A program made the position numbers and the translations under genes. The notes beneath the pieces were generated by a model, which saw nothing but the letters and a program-made list of their open reading frames with translations, made no database searches and was not told where the DNA came from. DNA of 45,121 nt, from contig JADBJK010000012.1 in the NCBI GenBank assembly GCA_014874485.1, positions 1 to 45,121 of the forward strand, written 5' to 3'. Position 1 is the stretch's first letter. Each line of letters opens with the position of its first letter. Positions 26,538-34,870 of this stretch are shown here, piece by piece. The stretch comes from Chloroflexota bacterium (GTDB lineage Bacteria; Chloroflexota; Anaerolineae; DTLA01).

Positions 26538-27212
26538 ATGGCGACCACACAACCCGGCGAAACGTCCAAATCGGTCATCTACAAGCAGTTGCGCCGCGCC
26601 ATCATCATGGGCCACCTCAAGCCCGGCCTGAAACTGGACGTGGACGAACTGGCCCGCAAGTACGGCACCAGCGTTACGCCCGTCCGCGACGCCCTGCAGA
26701 TGCTGGGACAGGAAGGGCTTGTAACCATCAAGTCCCGCTCCGGGTACTTCGTTACCTATACCACCCTCAAGGAACTGCGCGACCTGCTGGACCTGCGCGA
26801 GATTCTGGAAGTTGCCGCCGTGGAGCGCGCCATCGGCCGCATCACCGAAGAGCAGTTGGAGCAACTGGCCCACGTCCACGCCCCCTACACGGGCGACGAT
26901 GACGAGTCCTACGACCGTTACACCGACGAGAACCGCCGCTTCCACTATCTTCTGGCCAAAGCGTCGGGCAATGACCAATTGGCCGAAACCCTGGGCCGCC
27001 TCCACGACCGCCTGGCCCGCTTCATGGTGCTGCGCCACGCCGGGCGCATCCAGCCCGAAAGCCACGCCCGCATTCTGGAAGCCATCCGCCAGCGCGACAG
27101 GGACCGGGCCGTTGAACTGACCCGCCAGGAACTCAACGCCACCCGCGACGCCATACTGGAGCGCGTCATGCAGGAAGAGGCCGCCAACTGGCCCGTCGGC
27201 GCCATCCGCTGA
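26538..27212 (+). CDS. GntR-family regulator with FCD ligand domain
   Basis: A 224-residue FadR-subfamily transcription factor. The winged helix is at about residues 10-75 (VIYKQLRRAIIMGHLKPG, then GTSVTPVRDALQMLGQEGLV in part); the FCD ligand-binding domain follows from about 80, with the RFHYLLAKASGN and ESHARILEAI segments. Metal-site histidines H136 and H176 are present, but the third His expected some 22 residues later is not there (E198/N200), so its ligand mode may differ. ATG at 26538 is five bases after AGGAGG. It is divergent from the ABC operon and is the best candidate to bind the TGATATATCA sites there and at mttB1. Confidence 0.92.
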   Translation: MATTQPGETSKSVIYKQLRRAIIMGHLKPGLKLDVDELARKYGTSVTPVRDALQMLGQEGLVTIKSRSGYFVTYTTLKELRDLLDLREILEVAAVERAIGRITEEQLEQLAHVHAPYTGDDDESYDRYTDENRRFHYLLAKASGNDQLAETLGRLHDRLARFMVLRHAGRIQPESHARILEAIRQRDRDRAVELTRQELNATRDAILERVMQEEAANWPVGAIR

Positions 27213-27254
27213 CCGTTTTCCACACTACTGCTTCACCACATCCCTTTGACTGTA

Positions 27255-27379
27255 TGTCATTGCGAGGGCGCGCAGCGCCCGAAGTAGGGACAATTCATGA
27301 ATTGCCCCTACGGTCATTCTGAGGCGCGAAGCGCCGACGAATCTCCCAACCGAGAGACTTCGCTCCGCTCGCAATGACA
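27255..27379. repeat. Nested palindromic repeats between convergent genes
   Basis: An element bounded by TGTCATTGCGAG (27255-27266) and CTCGCAATGACA (27368-27379) contains inside it a copy of a different repeat, GTAGGGACAATTCATGAATTGCCCCTAC in outline (27284-27311). It lies between the stops of gntR and mttB5 and could form stems in both transcripts, so may act as a bidirectional 3' end. No separate terminator is seen in 27213-27405. Confidence 0.75.
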
Positions 27380-27405
27380 AGGAACAAACTTCTCTGCGGT
27401 CAGGA

Positions 27406-28845
27406 CTACTCCAGCCAAATGCGGAACTCGCGGCGGATGGCCGCGTCCACATCCACAGGCCATGCGGGCGGCTGATGCGCCGCCAGAACCGCCGCCACCC
27501 GCTCGCACGCCCGCGCGCGGGCATCCCGCTTGCCGTCCTCCTCCCACATGGCGCGGGTCTGGCGGTCGGCCACGCGCGGGTAGAAGAACTCCCGCCGCAT
27601 GTGCCGCACCGTGTGCGCGTCCATGAGGTAGTGCCCGCCAGGCCCCACCCGACCGATGGCCTCCTGCGCCATCGTCTCCTCGGTTATGTCAATCCCACGC
27701 AGCACCCGCATCGCCATGCCCACGATCTCGTCGTCCATCACGGCCTGCTCCATGGAGACCGCGCTCATGTTGGTAACCATGCCGATGGCGTGGTGGATGT
27801 AGTTGCACCCGCCCATGGCCGCCAGCAGGAACGTCGCCATCTTCTCGTAGCCCGCCTGGGCGTCGGGAATCTTGGCGTCGCTCATCCCGCCGGAGCCGTA
27901 GATGGGCACCCCGTAGAAGTGCGCCAACTGCGCGGCCGCCGCCTGCATCATCCCGAACTCCACGGCCCCGCCCAGGTATCCGCCGGTCTTCATGTCGGCC
28001 ACGCCGGGGATGTACCCCGCGAGAACCGGCGTGCCGGGCCGCGCCAACTGGGTGAGCACGATGCCGCTCAACTGCTCCGCGTTCAGTTGCACCAGCGTCC
28101 CGGCCAGCGTTACCGGCGACGTGGAGCCGGCCATGGGCGCCGACGACAGCGCCACCGGAAGCCCGTGCCCGCACCATTCCAGCAGGATGTCCGTAACCTC
28201 GGTGTCCAGGCGCAGCGGGCTGACCATCCAACTGGTGATGGCCGAAATAAAAGGGCGCGCCCGCAGGCGGTCTTCTCCACCCGCCAGGAGCGCGCCCAGA
28301 CGAATCACCTGCCGCGCGCCCGCCACCGAATCCACGCCGCCCATGACGTGCTTGCCCGTGTTGCGCAGGCAGGTGTAGAATCGGTTGACCGGCACGTCTT
28401 CTCTCGGTACGTCCGTGGGGTACAGGGGCGCGACCACGAAGTCGCAGTGCGCCAGCGCGTCCGCCAGCCGCGCCATCATCGCCAGGTCCTGCAGCGTGCC
28501 GGGGCGCGGCGTGTCGGCCCCGGCGTCCAGAATCATGGTGGGCGAGCCGCCCGTGCCCGCGTACACGCGCCGGCCCTCCAGCACGATGTCGTCCGCCTCC
28601 GACCGCCCGGCCAGCAGCACCCGGTGCGGCACGGTCTTCAGCGCGGCCTGCACCATGGCGGGCGGGATGCGCACCCGATGGCCGTCCACCAATGCGCCGC
28701 CCTCGCGGTACAAGCGCAGCGCCGTCTCGTTCTCCACCAGGACGCCCGTCGTCTCCAGGACCGCCAGCGAGGCCCGGTGAATCTCCCGCACCTGCTCATC
28801 GGTCAGCGGACGATACTGCCCGCCCTCAGGACCCGGACGCGCCAT
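27406..28845 (-). CDS. MttB-family (COG5598) methyltransferase, divergent paralogue 5
   Basis: A 479-residue MttB-superfamily protein, the most divergent of the six. The N-terminus (EIHRASLAVLETTGVLVENE) and overall length fit the family. However the GxGSDC motif reads GTGGSPTMILD, TTKPIVFV is replaced by NTGKHVMGGVD, and the HDVGY segment found in the other five reads NYIHHAIGMVTN. The pocket segment is GYIPGVADMKTGG. No amber codon in frame. It starts 13 bases after mttB6 and is the last gene of the corrinoid operon. It may use another methyl donor, or have a structural or binding role. Confidence 0.85.
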   Translation of the reverse strand: MARPGPEGGQYRPLTDEQVREIHRASLAVLETTGVLVENETALRLYREGGALVDGHRVRIPPAMVQAALKTVPHRVLLAGRSEADDIVLEGRRVYAGTGGSPTMILDAGADTPRPGTLQDLAMMARLADALAHCDFVVAPLYPTDVPREDVPVNRFYTCLRNTGKHVMGGVDSVAGARQVIRLGALLAGGEDRLRARPFISAITSWMVSPLRLDTEVTDILLEWCGHGLPVALSSAPMAGSTSPVTLAGTLVQLNAEQLSGIVLTQLARPGTPVLAGYIPGVADMKTGGYLGGAVEFGMMQAAAAQLAHFYGVPIYGSGGMSDAKIPDAQAGYEKMATFLLAAMGGCNYIHHAIGMVTNMSAVSMEQAVMDDEIVGMAMRVLRGIDITEETMAQEAIGRVGPGGHYLMDAHTVRHMRREFFYPRVADRQTRAMWEEDGKRDARARACERVAAVLAAHQPPAWPVDVDAAIRREFRIWLE

Positions 28846-28858
28846 GCCTTGCCCCCTG

Positions 28859-30304
28859 TTATTTGCCCGCGCGACGCCGCAGCACGGCCCTGATCTCCTC
28901 CTCCGCCGCCTCGGGCAGCGGCGGGACGTCGTGCTCGGCCAGGATGCGGCGCGCCCGTTCGTTGGCGCGGGCCGCCATGTCCTTGGCGCCCCTCTCGGCC
29001 CACTCGTCGTAGCGCGAGCGGTCCATCACGCGAGGGCGGAACTGCGCCCACTTCCAGTTGCGCAGCGTGTGCTCGTCGGCCAGGAACCCGCCGCCGGGCG
29101 TCGCCCGATGGATGGCCTCCCGCGCCAGAGTCCGCTCGCTCACCTCCACGCCGTTCATAATGAACCGAACGTCGCGGATGATCTCGTCGGCGATGACCAG
29201 CATCTCCATGGACGACGTGGAGCCGTACTCAATGTACCCCACGTCGTGCACCAGGTTGCAGCGGGTCAGGAAAGCCGTCATGATGCTGATGGCGGCTTCC
29301 AGGCCCGCCTGGGCGTCCACCACCTTGCTATCGGTGGCCCCCGCCGCGCCCCACACCGGCAGACCGTAGTACCGCGCGATGTCGCACCAGGCCGCCATGC
29401 CCGTGGGCCACTCGGGCGCGCCGTAACTCACGATGGCCGAGCGCATGTCCAGCGCCGCCGTGTTCATCCCGTACAGGAACGGCGTCCCGGGGCGCACCAA
29501 CTGCGTGAGCACAAGCCCCACCAGGCACTCGGCGTTGCCCAGCGCCAGCGCCCCCGCCAGCGTGATCGGCCCACCGCCGCCCGTGTTCGGCGAGGGCGGG
29601 TACGTTACCGGAATCCCCTTCTCGGCGCAGAACAGCAACTTGTCCACCGACTCGTCGGGGTACAGCAGGGGCGAGATGGATTCGGCGTACAGCATGAGGA
29701 AGGGCCGCTCGCGCAGGCGCTGCTCGCTGCCCGCCACGGCGCACGCGATGCGGTAGATGTCCTCCATGTCGCCCCGATGGTTGGCCGTGTACACGTTGGG
29801 CTTGACCGACCCGCGGATCATGCCGACAAACCCGTGGATGTACACATCCATCGGCGGGACGTCCGACGGGTTGCTCATGGACATGACGAAATCCATCTCG
29901 TCCAGGCCATCGGTCAGGCGTGCGATGCGGTACACGTCGTCGTAGGTGGCCTTGCGCCGCCGGCCGGTCTCCACGTCAATCGTGAACACGCAGTCGGAGC
30001 CGCTGCCGAAAAACACGTTCCCGCCTTCCAGCGGCATGGTCAGTTCGCCCAGGCGGTTGTACATGGGGATGCGCGACGGGGCCGACCCGATAGCCGACAT
30101 CACCAGGTGTTCCGGTATCTTGATGCGGCCGTCGGATTCCCAGGCCCCGGCGTCCAGAAGCAAGCGCCGCGCCTTCTCGTTCTTCATGACGATGCCGGTG
30201 CGGGACAGGATGTCCAGGCTGGTGTTGTGAATCGCCTGTATCTGCTCGTCCGACAGCATGCGGATGGTGGGGTGCAGCGTTTCAATCGGTACCTGTTCGG
30301 ACAC
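28859..30304 (-). CDS. MttB-family (COG5598) methyltransferase, non-pyrrolysine, paralogue 6
   Basis: A 481-residue MttB homologue in the same operon as the corrinoid protein. The frame is open 19 codons further upstream, but the GTG at 30304 lies six bases after GAGGAG and gives the usual N-terminus (IQAIHNTSLDILSRTGIV). Motifs: GSGSDCVFTID, SPLLYPDESVDKLLFCAEKG, GMNTAALDMRS and NLVHDVGYIEYG. No amber codon. It begins 227 bases after the corrinoid-protein stop, a gap that holds a dispersed hairpin repeat. It is the best candidate for the main substrate methyltransferase of this operon. Confidence 0.9.
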   Translation of the reverse strand: MSEQVPIETLHPTIRMLSDEQIQAIHNTSLDILSRTGIVMKNEKARRLLLDAGAWESDGRIKIPEHLVMSAIGSAPSRIPMYNRLGELTMPLEGGNVFFGSGSDCVFTIDVETGRRRKATYDDVYRIARLTDGLDEMDFVMSMSNPSDVPPMDVYIHGFVGMIRGSVKPNVYTANHRGDMEDIYRIACAVAGSEQRLRERPFLMLYAESISPLLYPDESVDKLLFCAEKGIPVTYPPSPNTGGGGPITLAGALALGNAECLVGLVLTQLVRPGTPFLYGMNTAALDMRSAIVSYGAPEWPTGMAAWCDIARYYGLPVWGAAGATDSKVVDAQAGLEAAISIMTAFLTRCNLVHDVGYIEYGSTSSMEMLVIADEIIRDVRFIMNGVEVSERTLAREAIHRATPGGGFLADEHTLRNWKWAQFRPRVMDRSRYDEWAERGAKDMAARANERARRILAEHDVPPLPEAAEEEIRAVLRRRAGK

Positions 30305-30530
30305 AGGACACTCCTCAATATATAGTTTGACCACCGAGTTGCGTACTCGTAAGCCGGGCATCCTGCCCGACCGAACGTGGCCAGGCCACGGAACCCGCGC
30401 GAGCGGCAGCCCGTCCTCGCCCGCGCCGATTCGCGTCCAATCGCGGCAGATTCAGGTGCGACGCACCCGCGAGATGCGCCGCACCTGACCACACTCTCCA
30501 ACAGACTTTGGAGCCGAGCGCAGTTCCCGC
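30305..30530. other. Gap between corrinoid-protein and mttB6 genes
   Basis: Holds an imperfect inverted repeat (30452-30488, arms TCAGGTGCG...CGCACCTGA) of the GTGCGACGCACC family and an AT-rich CTATATATT segment (about 30317-30325) just before mttB6. The AT-rich part could be a -10 region on the minus strand, but I find no good -35 box. Otherwise nothing recognisable. Confidence 0.5.
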
Positions 30531-31163
30531 CTACGCCAACTTGCGGGCCACGTCCACGGCGGTAGCCGCGTCGGGCGCGTAGGCGTCGGCCCCGATCTGC
30601 TGGGCGAAGGCCGCCGTAACGGGCGCGCCGCCCACCATGATCTTGACCGAATCGCGCAGGCCCGCCTCTTGCAGCGCGTCAATGGTGGACTTCATGTTCA
30701 CCATCGTCGTCGTCAGCAGGGCGCTCATGCCCACGATGCGCGGCTTGTGCTCCTGCACGGCCCGCACGAAGGCCTCGGGCGCTACGTCCGTGCCCAGGTC
30801 CACCGTCTCAAACCCCGCGCCTTCCAGCATCATCTTCACCAGGTTCTTGCCGATGTCGTGCAGGTCGCCCTTCACCGTGCCGATGACGTACTTGCCCACC
30901 GTCGGCGAATCGCTTGCCGCCAGCAGCGGGCGCAGGACGTTCATCCCCGCGTGCATGGCGCGGGCCGCGATGAGCACCTCGGGCACGAACAGGTCGCCGG
31001 CCTTGAAATCCTTGCCCACCTGGTCCATGCCGGCGATGAGGCCGTCCTGGAGGATTTCCTTCGGCGTCAGGCCCGAATCCAGCGCCTGCTGCACCAGTTC
31101 GGCGACCTCTTCGTCCTCGCCCTCGTACAGTTTGCTCGCGATCTTCTGTAGAATGTCTGCCAT
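30531..31163 (-). CDS. Corrinoid (cobalamin-binding) methyl carrier protein, MttC/MtbC family
   Basis: A 210-residue carrier that cycles between Co(I) and methyl-Co(III). The N-terminal ~90 residues are the four-helix cap (LVQQALDSGLTPKEILQDGL in outline); the Rossmann-like B12 domain follows, with the cobalt-coordinating motif D100-x-H102-x-x-G105 in GDLHDIGKN and a C-terminal VGGAPVT. AAAGGAGG lies nine bases before the ATG. It is the only corrinoid protein in the window, so all six MttB homologues may have to share it or use carriers elsewhere. Placed between the ASKHA ATPase and mttB6. Confidence 0.96.
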   Translation of the reverse strand: MADILQKIASKLYEGEDEEVAELVQQALDSGLTPKEILQDGLIAGMDQVGKDFKAGDLFVPEVLIAARAMHAGMNVLRPLLAASDSPTVGKYVIGTVKGDLHDIGKNLVKMMLEGAGFETVDLGTDVAPEAFVRAVQEHKPRIVGMSALLTTTMVNMKSTIDALQEAGLRDSVKIMVGGAPVTAAFAQQIGADAYAPDAATAVDVARKLA

Positions 31164-31206
31164 GTTCTCTGTCCTCCTTTATTGTGTTTGTGGTCTATGC
31201 TCACAC

Positions 31207-33222
31207 TCACCGCGCCGGACTTGGCCGCCCGGCAGCCGTGAACGTAAGTTCCGTGCAAAGGTAGATTTCCTGTCCCCATCCCGCCTGGGCCACGGCGACG
31301 CGGTCTTCGCGCGCCACGTGCACCTCCACGTGTGCCGCGCCCGCCCGACGCACCGCCGCCTCCAGCACTGCGGGAACCGTCCGCTCGGCGTAGGCGACCG
31401 CGTCCTCCACGGTGGGGAAATCGCGCACGCCATCGGGCAGGTGCGCCCGAAACGCCTCGCCCCCCGGCAGCGGCTGCACCATGACGCGCCACCGCTGGAC
31501 AACCCCGCCCGCGACCGCGCCGACCGCATTGGCCACGTCCGCGTGCCGCGGGATGATCAGGTCCGTGTGCAGGAGTTCGGCCACGCGGGGCATGTACGCT
31601 TCCGCCGGCGCGCCGATGCCCACGACCGGCTCGCGCAGGTAGAGCCGGCAGCCCAGGCTGGAGTCCCCGTCGTTGCCCGCGGCCCGCGCGAACAGGGCGT
31701 CCACCGCGGGGGCCGTCCAGTCCACGGCGATGCCCTCGTCGCCCATGACCTTCGCCACCAGTTCCCGCGCGACCCGTTCGGACACCTCGGCCACCACCCG
31801 CTCGCAGAACGCCTCGGGGCTGCACCCCAGCCGCGCCGCGAGAATCCGCGCACCCGCCAGCGACGCCCGCCCGTCCCAGCGGCGGAACCGCCCCAGCGCG
31901 TGGAGCGCGTCAGTCGGTGTGAACCCGGCCCGCATGACCAGGCGCATCGCTTCCAGCCGCTCCAGCCGCCGCAGCGCCACCAGCGGGTACGCCCCCTCGC
32001 GGAGCAGCGCGGTCAGCGGCCTCGGCCCGCGCTCCAGGCTCCGCAGCAGCGACGCCTCCTCGTCCGACAGCGCGTTCCCTGCCCGCCCGTGCGCCAGGGC
32101 AAACTGCCCAACCCACGGCTCCTCGCGGTCGGCCGCCGCGTCGCGCTCCAATTCGGCCAGGACTTCCGGGTGTTGCGACGCCAGCAGGCACAGCGGCACC
32201 ACGCGGCCCGGCCCGATGTGCAGCCGCCGCTCGCCGTCCAGGCGCACCAGACTGTCGCCGCCCAGGCCCGTCGTGCGGACGTCCACGGCTTCCACCATCG
32301 TCTGCCACTGGCCCACGCGCGCGCCTTCGGGGTTCAGGTGCGGGCGACCGCCGCGCAGCGCAGCGATGTCGGTCGTCGTGCCGCCCACGTCCACCACCCA
32401 CACGTCCTGGCGGCCCGCCAGATGCCACGCGCCCACCGCGCTGGCCGCCGGGCCCGACAGAATCGTCTCCACCGGGCGGCGCATGGCCCACTCGGCGCGC
32501 ACCAGCGACCCGTCGCCCTTCACCACCATCAGCGGCGCGGAAACCCCGTGCTCCGCCAGCGTCCGCTGCACCGTCGCGATGAGGTCCTGCAGCAGGGGGA
32601 TGAGCCGCGCGTTCAGCGCCGCCGTCGTCGCCCGCCGCACGGCGTTCAGCCGCACCGACAGTTCGTGCCCGCAGGTTACGGGCAGCGGACGGCCATCCTC
32701 CGACGCCCGCGCCGTCATCCCCTCAATGATGGCCCGCGCCCGCAGTTCGTGCGTCGGGTTGCGCGCCGCGAAGTAGCCCGACACGGCGAAGGCCGCCACC
32801 CGCCCGATGCGCGACGCGACCGCCTCGCGCAGGGCCTCCTCATCCAGCGGCTCCACCTCGTCGCCCACGGCGTTGTGCCCGCCCCGCACGTACACCACGT
32901 CAGGCGTTACCAGCGCGCCCTCAAACCCGAACTCGCGCATCAGGTCGCGGTCGTAGCCGATGAGGACTAGGCACACGGGGCTGCCCTGCCCCTCCACGAT
33001 GGCGTTGGTGGCCAGCGTCGTGGACAGGGCGACCAGGCTCACGTCCGAGGGCGAGGCCGTCCCCGAACCCAGCACCGCCGAAATCGCCTCGCCGATGCCG
33101 ATGGCCAGGTCCCAGCGGGTGGTCAGCGCCTTGGCCGAATGGAGCACCTCGCCCGTGTCCTCGCGCACCAGCACGGCGTCGGTGTACGTCCCGCCCGTGT
33201 CAATGCCCAGCGCGATGGTCAT
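31207..33222 (-). CDS. Hydantoinase/oxoprolinase (HyuA-like) ASKHA ATPase, possible corrinoid reactivator
   Basis: A 671-residue HyuA-family protein with ASKHA ATPase signatures: IALGIDTGGTYTDAVLV at the N-terminus and VWVVDVGGTTTDIAALRGG mid-chain, plus GPAASAVGAWHLAG. The ATG at 33222 overlaps the stop of the MetH-like gene by four bases. Known relatives open hydantoin or oxoproline rings using ATP, usually with a HyuB partner, which is missing here. Other ASKHA proteins (RACo) use ATP to re-reduce Co(II) corrinoids. Lacking HyuB and embedded in a corrinoid operon, this protein is more likely an activator than a hydantoinase; that is an inference. It has no N-terminal 2Fe-2S domain as RACo has. 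Confidence 0.85.
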   Translation of the reverse strand: MTIALGIDTGGTYTDAVLVREDTGEVLHSAKALTTRWDLAIGIGEAISAVLGSGTASPSDVSLVALSTTLATNAIVEGQGSPVCLVLIGYDRDLMREFGFEGALVTPDVVYVRGGHNAVGDEVEPLDEEALREAVASRIGRVAAFAVSGYFAARNPTHELRARAIIEGMTARASEDGRPLPVTCGHELSVRLNAVRRATTAALNARLIPLLQDLIATVQRTLAEHGVSAPLMVVKGDGSLVRAEWAMRRPVETILSGPAASAVGAWHLAGRQDVWVVDVGGTTTDIAALRGGRPHLNPEGARVGQWQTMVEAVDVRTTGLGGDSLVRLDGERRLHIGPGRVVPLCLLASQHPEVLAELERDAAADREEPWVGQFALAHGRAGNALSDEEASLLRSLERGPRPLTALLREGAYPLVALRRLERLEAMRLVMRAGFTPTDALHALGRFRRWDGRASLAGARILAARLGCSPEAFCERVVAEVSERVARELVAKVMGDEGIAVDWTAPAVDALFARAAGNDGDSSLGCRLYLREPVVGIGAPAEAYMPRVAELLHTDLIIPRHADVANAVGAVAGGVVQRWRVMVQPLPGGEAFRAHLPDGVRDFPTVEDAVAYAERTVPAVLEAAVRRAGAAHVEVHVAREDRVAVAQAGWGQEIYLCTELTFTAAGRPSPAR

Positions 33223-33926
33223 TCGGCGTCCTCCCGCCTGCGCCAGCAGGTGTCGGCCAGGGAGCAATAGCGGCACAGCGCGCCCACGTGCGCCGACGCG
33301 AACCCAGGCCCGCTGCCAATGAGCGCCGAACACGACTTGAACGGCCGCAGGATGTTGTAGGGCGTCAGGGTTACGCCCACCGAATCCAGCGGCAGGAGCG
33401 CGCACAACTCGCGCTGCCCGTCCACCGGCCACCCTGCCAGCGACCCTGGGCTGAGCGCGGGCGACACGCCCCAGTGCTCTACCGCCGCACGCTCCTCGGC
33501 GATCCGCCGCACCGCCTCGCCCACCGCCCCCAGGACGAGCACCCCCGCCGTGTCCAGCATGTAGGACAGCAGGGCGTCTCCCCCCTGGTACAGTTCGGTG
33601 GCCCGCGCCTCCAGGTCAGGCCCGATGGTCCACACGGCCACGAAGGCGCGGCGCGCCTCGCGCAGAAGCGAGACCCCGTGTCCCATCTTCAGGCTGCGCG
33701 TGCCGTCGGCGGTGTGCAGGGTCAGCATCTCATCTGACACGCCCGCGACCGCAAACTCGTCCCAGACCGCCGCGGGGCGCGCCAAATCCAGCGCCATAGC
33801 CGCGGCCTGCTCAGCCGCCTGGCGTGCCATGGCGCTCTGGGGCGCGCGGCGACCTTTGCGCACCTGGGACTCCAGGATTGCGTCGGCGGTCAGCGTGATG
33901 GGAATGTCGCGCACGACGGTGGGCAT
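33219..33926 (-). CDS. MetH reactivation-domain-like protein with C-terminal Cys motif
   Basis: A 235-residue protein related to the S-adenosylmethionine-binding activation domain of B12-dependent methionine synthase. The telling segment is SPGSLAGWPVDGQRELCALL followed by SVGVTLTPYNILRPFKSCSALIG, which matches the MetH order (SPGY...W...Q / GVTLT...M.P.KS.SALIG). The C-terminus has CRYCSLADTC, three cysteines that could bind a metal or cluster, not part of MetH itself. ATG follows GAGGAAG. In MetH this domain lets SAM and an electron re-methylate inactive cobalt; here it may dock on the corrinoid protein during reactivation. It is translationally coupled to the ASKHA ATPase gene. Confidence 0.85.
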   Translation of the reverse strand: MPTVVRDIPITLTADAILESQVRKGRRAPQSAMARQAAEQAAAMALDLARPAAVWDEFAVAGVSDEMLTLHTADGTRSLKMGHGVSLLREARRAFVAVWTIGPDLEARATELYQGGDALLSYMLDTAGVLVLGAVGEAVRRIAEERAAVEHWGVSPALSPGSLAGWPVDGQRELCALLPLDSVGVTLTPYNILRPFKSCSALIGSGPGFASAHVGALCRYCSLADTCWRRREDAE

Positions 33927-33957
33927 CGGCTTCCTCGTGAGAACCGCCTGCGGGCCG

Positions 33958-34830
33958 CTACTTGGCCTGCGCGGCCTTCAGGCGCTTCTTGTAGTCCTTC
34001 AGGTAGCGCATGGCGTACTCATCGCGGCCCAACAGCAGGTCGGTCGCCAAGACGGCGGGCCGCACCTTCGCCACGTCCACAATCGGGCAGTTCACGCCGC
34101 GCTGAATGGCCATGGCGAGGAACGCCCAGTTGATGGTCTCGCGCTCGGGCAGGCCAAAGGAGACGTTGCTGGCCCCCAGGGTCATGTTCACGCCCAACTC
34201 CTCGCGCACCATGCGGATGGCGTCCAGCGTAACGAGGCCCGCGCGCGAATCGGCCCCCACGGTCAGCGCCAGGCAGTCAATGACCACGTCCTCGCGGGGG
34301 ATGCCCATGGCCTCGGCGCGCTCCACGATGCGACGGGCGACGGCCAGGCGGCCTTCCGCCGTGGGCGGGATGCCCTGCTCGTCCATCGCCAGGCCGATGA
34401 CCGCCGTGTGGAACTCGGCGACCAGGGGCAGGACGCGCTCCATGCTGGCCGCCTCGCCGTTGACCGAGTTGACCAGCGGCTTGCCGTTGGGGACCAACTC
34501 GCGGTACAGGGCGAGGGCGGCGCGCAGGGCGTTGGGGTTGGCGCTGTCCACGCACAGGGGAACGTCCACCGTCTCGGCCACCAGTTTCACGGCCTTGGGC
34601 AGCAAGTCCACCTCGTCAATGCCGGCGGCACCCACGTTAACATCCAGCACGTCGGCGCCGGCTTCCACCTGCGCTTCGGCCTCCTGGCGCACGATGTCCA
34701 GGTTGCCCTCGGCCAGCGCGGCAGCCAGGCGCTTCTTGCCGGTGGGGTTGATGCGCTCGCCGATGAGGACCGTCGGCTTGTCCGGGCCGATGACGACGGT
34801 TTTGCGGGCACTCCTCAGAACAGTCTCCAT
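33958..34830 (-). CDS. Methyltetrahydrofolate:corrinoid protein methyltransferase (MtrH/MtgA/AcsE-type)
   Basis: A 290-residue pterin-binding TIM-barrel enzyme that exchanges a methyl group between a methyl-corrinoid protein and tetrahydrofolate. Family segments in order: LIGERINPTGKK, ADVLDVNVGAAG, LCVDSANPNAL, KPLVNSVNGE and GASNVSFGLPERETIN. Length is typical of DhaS/MtgA/AcsE MeTr proteins. AGGAG lies six bases or so before the ATG. Transcribed right after the IclR gene and ahead of the activation genes. Together with MttB proteins it completes a three-component demethylase route into the C1-folate pool. Confidence 0.95.
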   Translation of the reverse strand: METVLRSARKTVVIGPDKPTVLIGERINPTGKKRLAAALAEGNLDIVRQEAEAQVEAGADVLDVNVGAAGIDEVDLLPKAVKLVAETVDVPLCVDSANPNALRAALALYRELVPNGKPLVNSVNGEAASMERVLPLVAEFHTAVIGLAMDEQGIPPTAEGRLAVARRIVERAEAMGIPREDVVIDCLALTVGADSRAGLVTLDAIRMVREELGVNMTLGASNVSFGLPERETINWAFLAMAIQRGVNCPIVDVAKVRPAVLATDLLLGRDEYAMRYLKDYKKRLKAAQAK

Positions 34831-34870
34831 AAGCGTCTCCTATGACAGAAGAATCTGCCGGGCAGTCCCG

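Noticed and set aside
31207-33222. Plain N-methylhydantoinase or oxoprolinase
   Set aside because: No HyuB partner gene is present, and the gene is coupled to a MetH-like activation gene and a corrinoid protein. The simple name was kept only as a family label.
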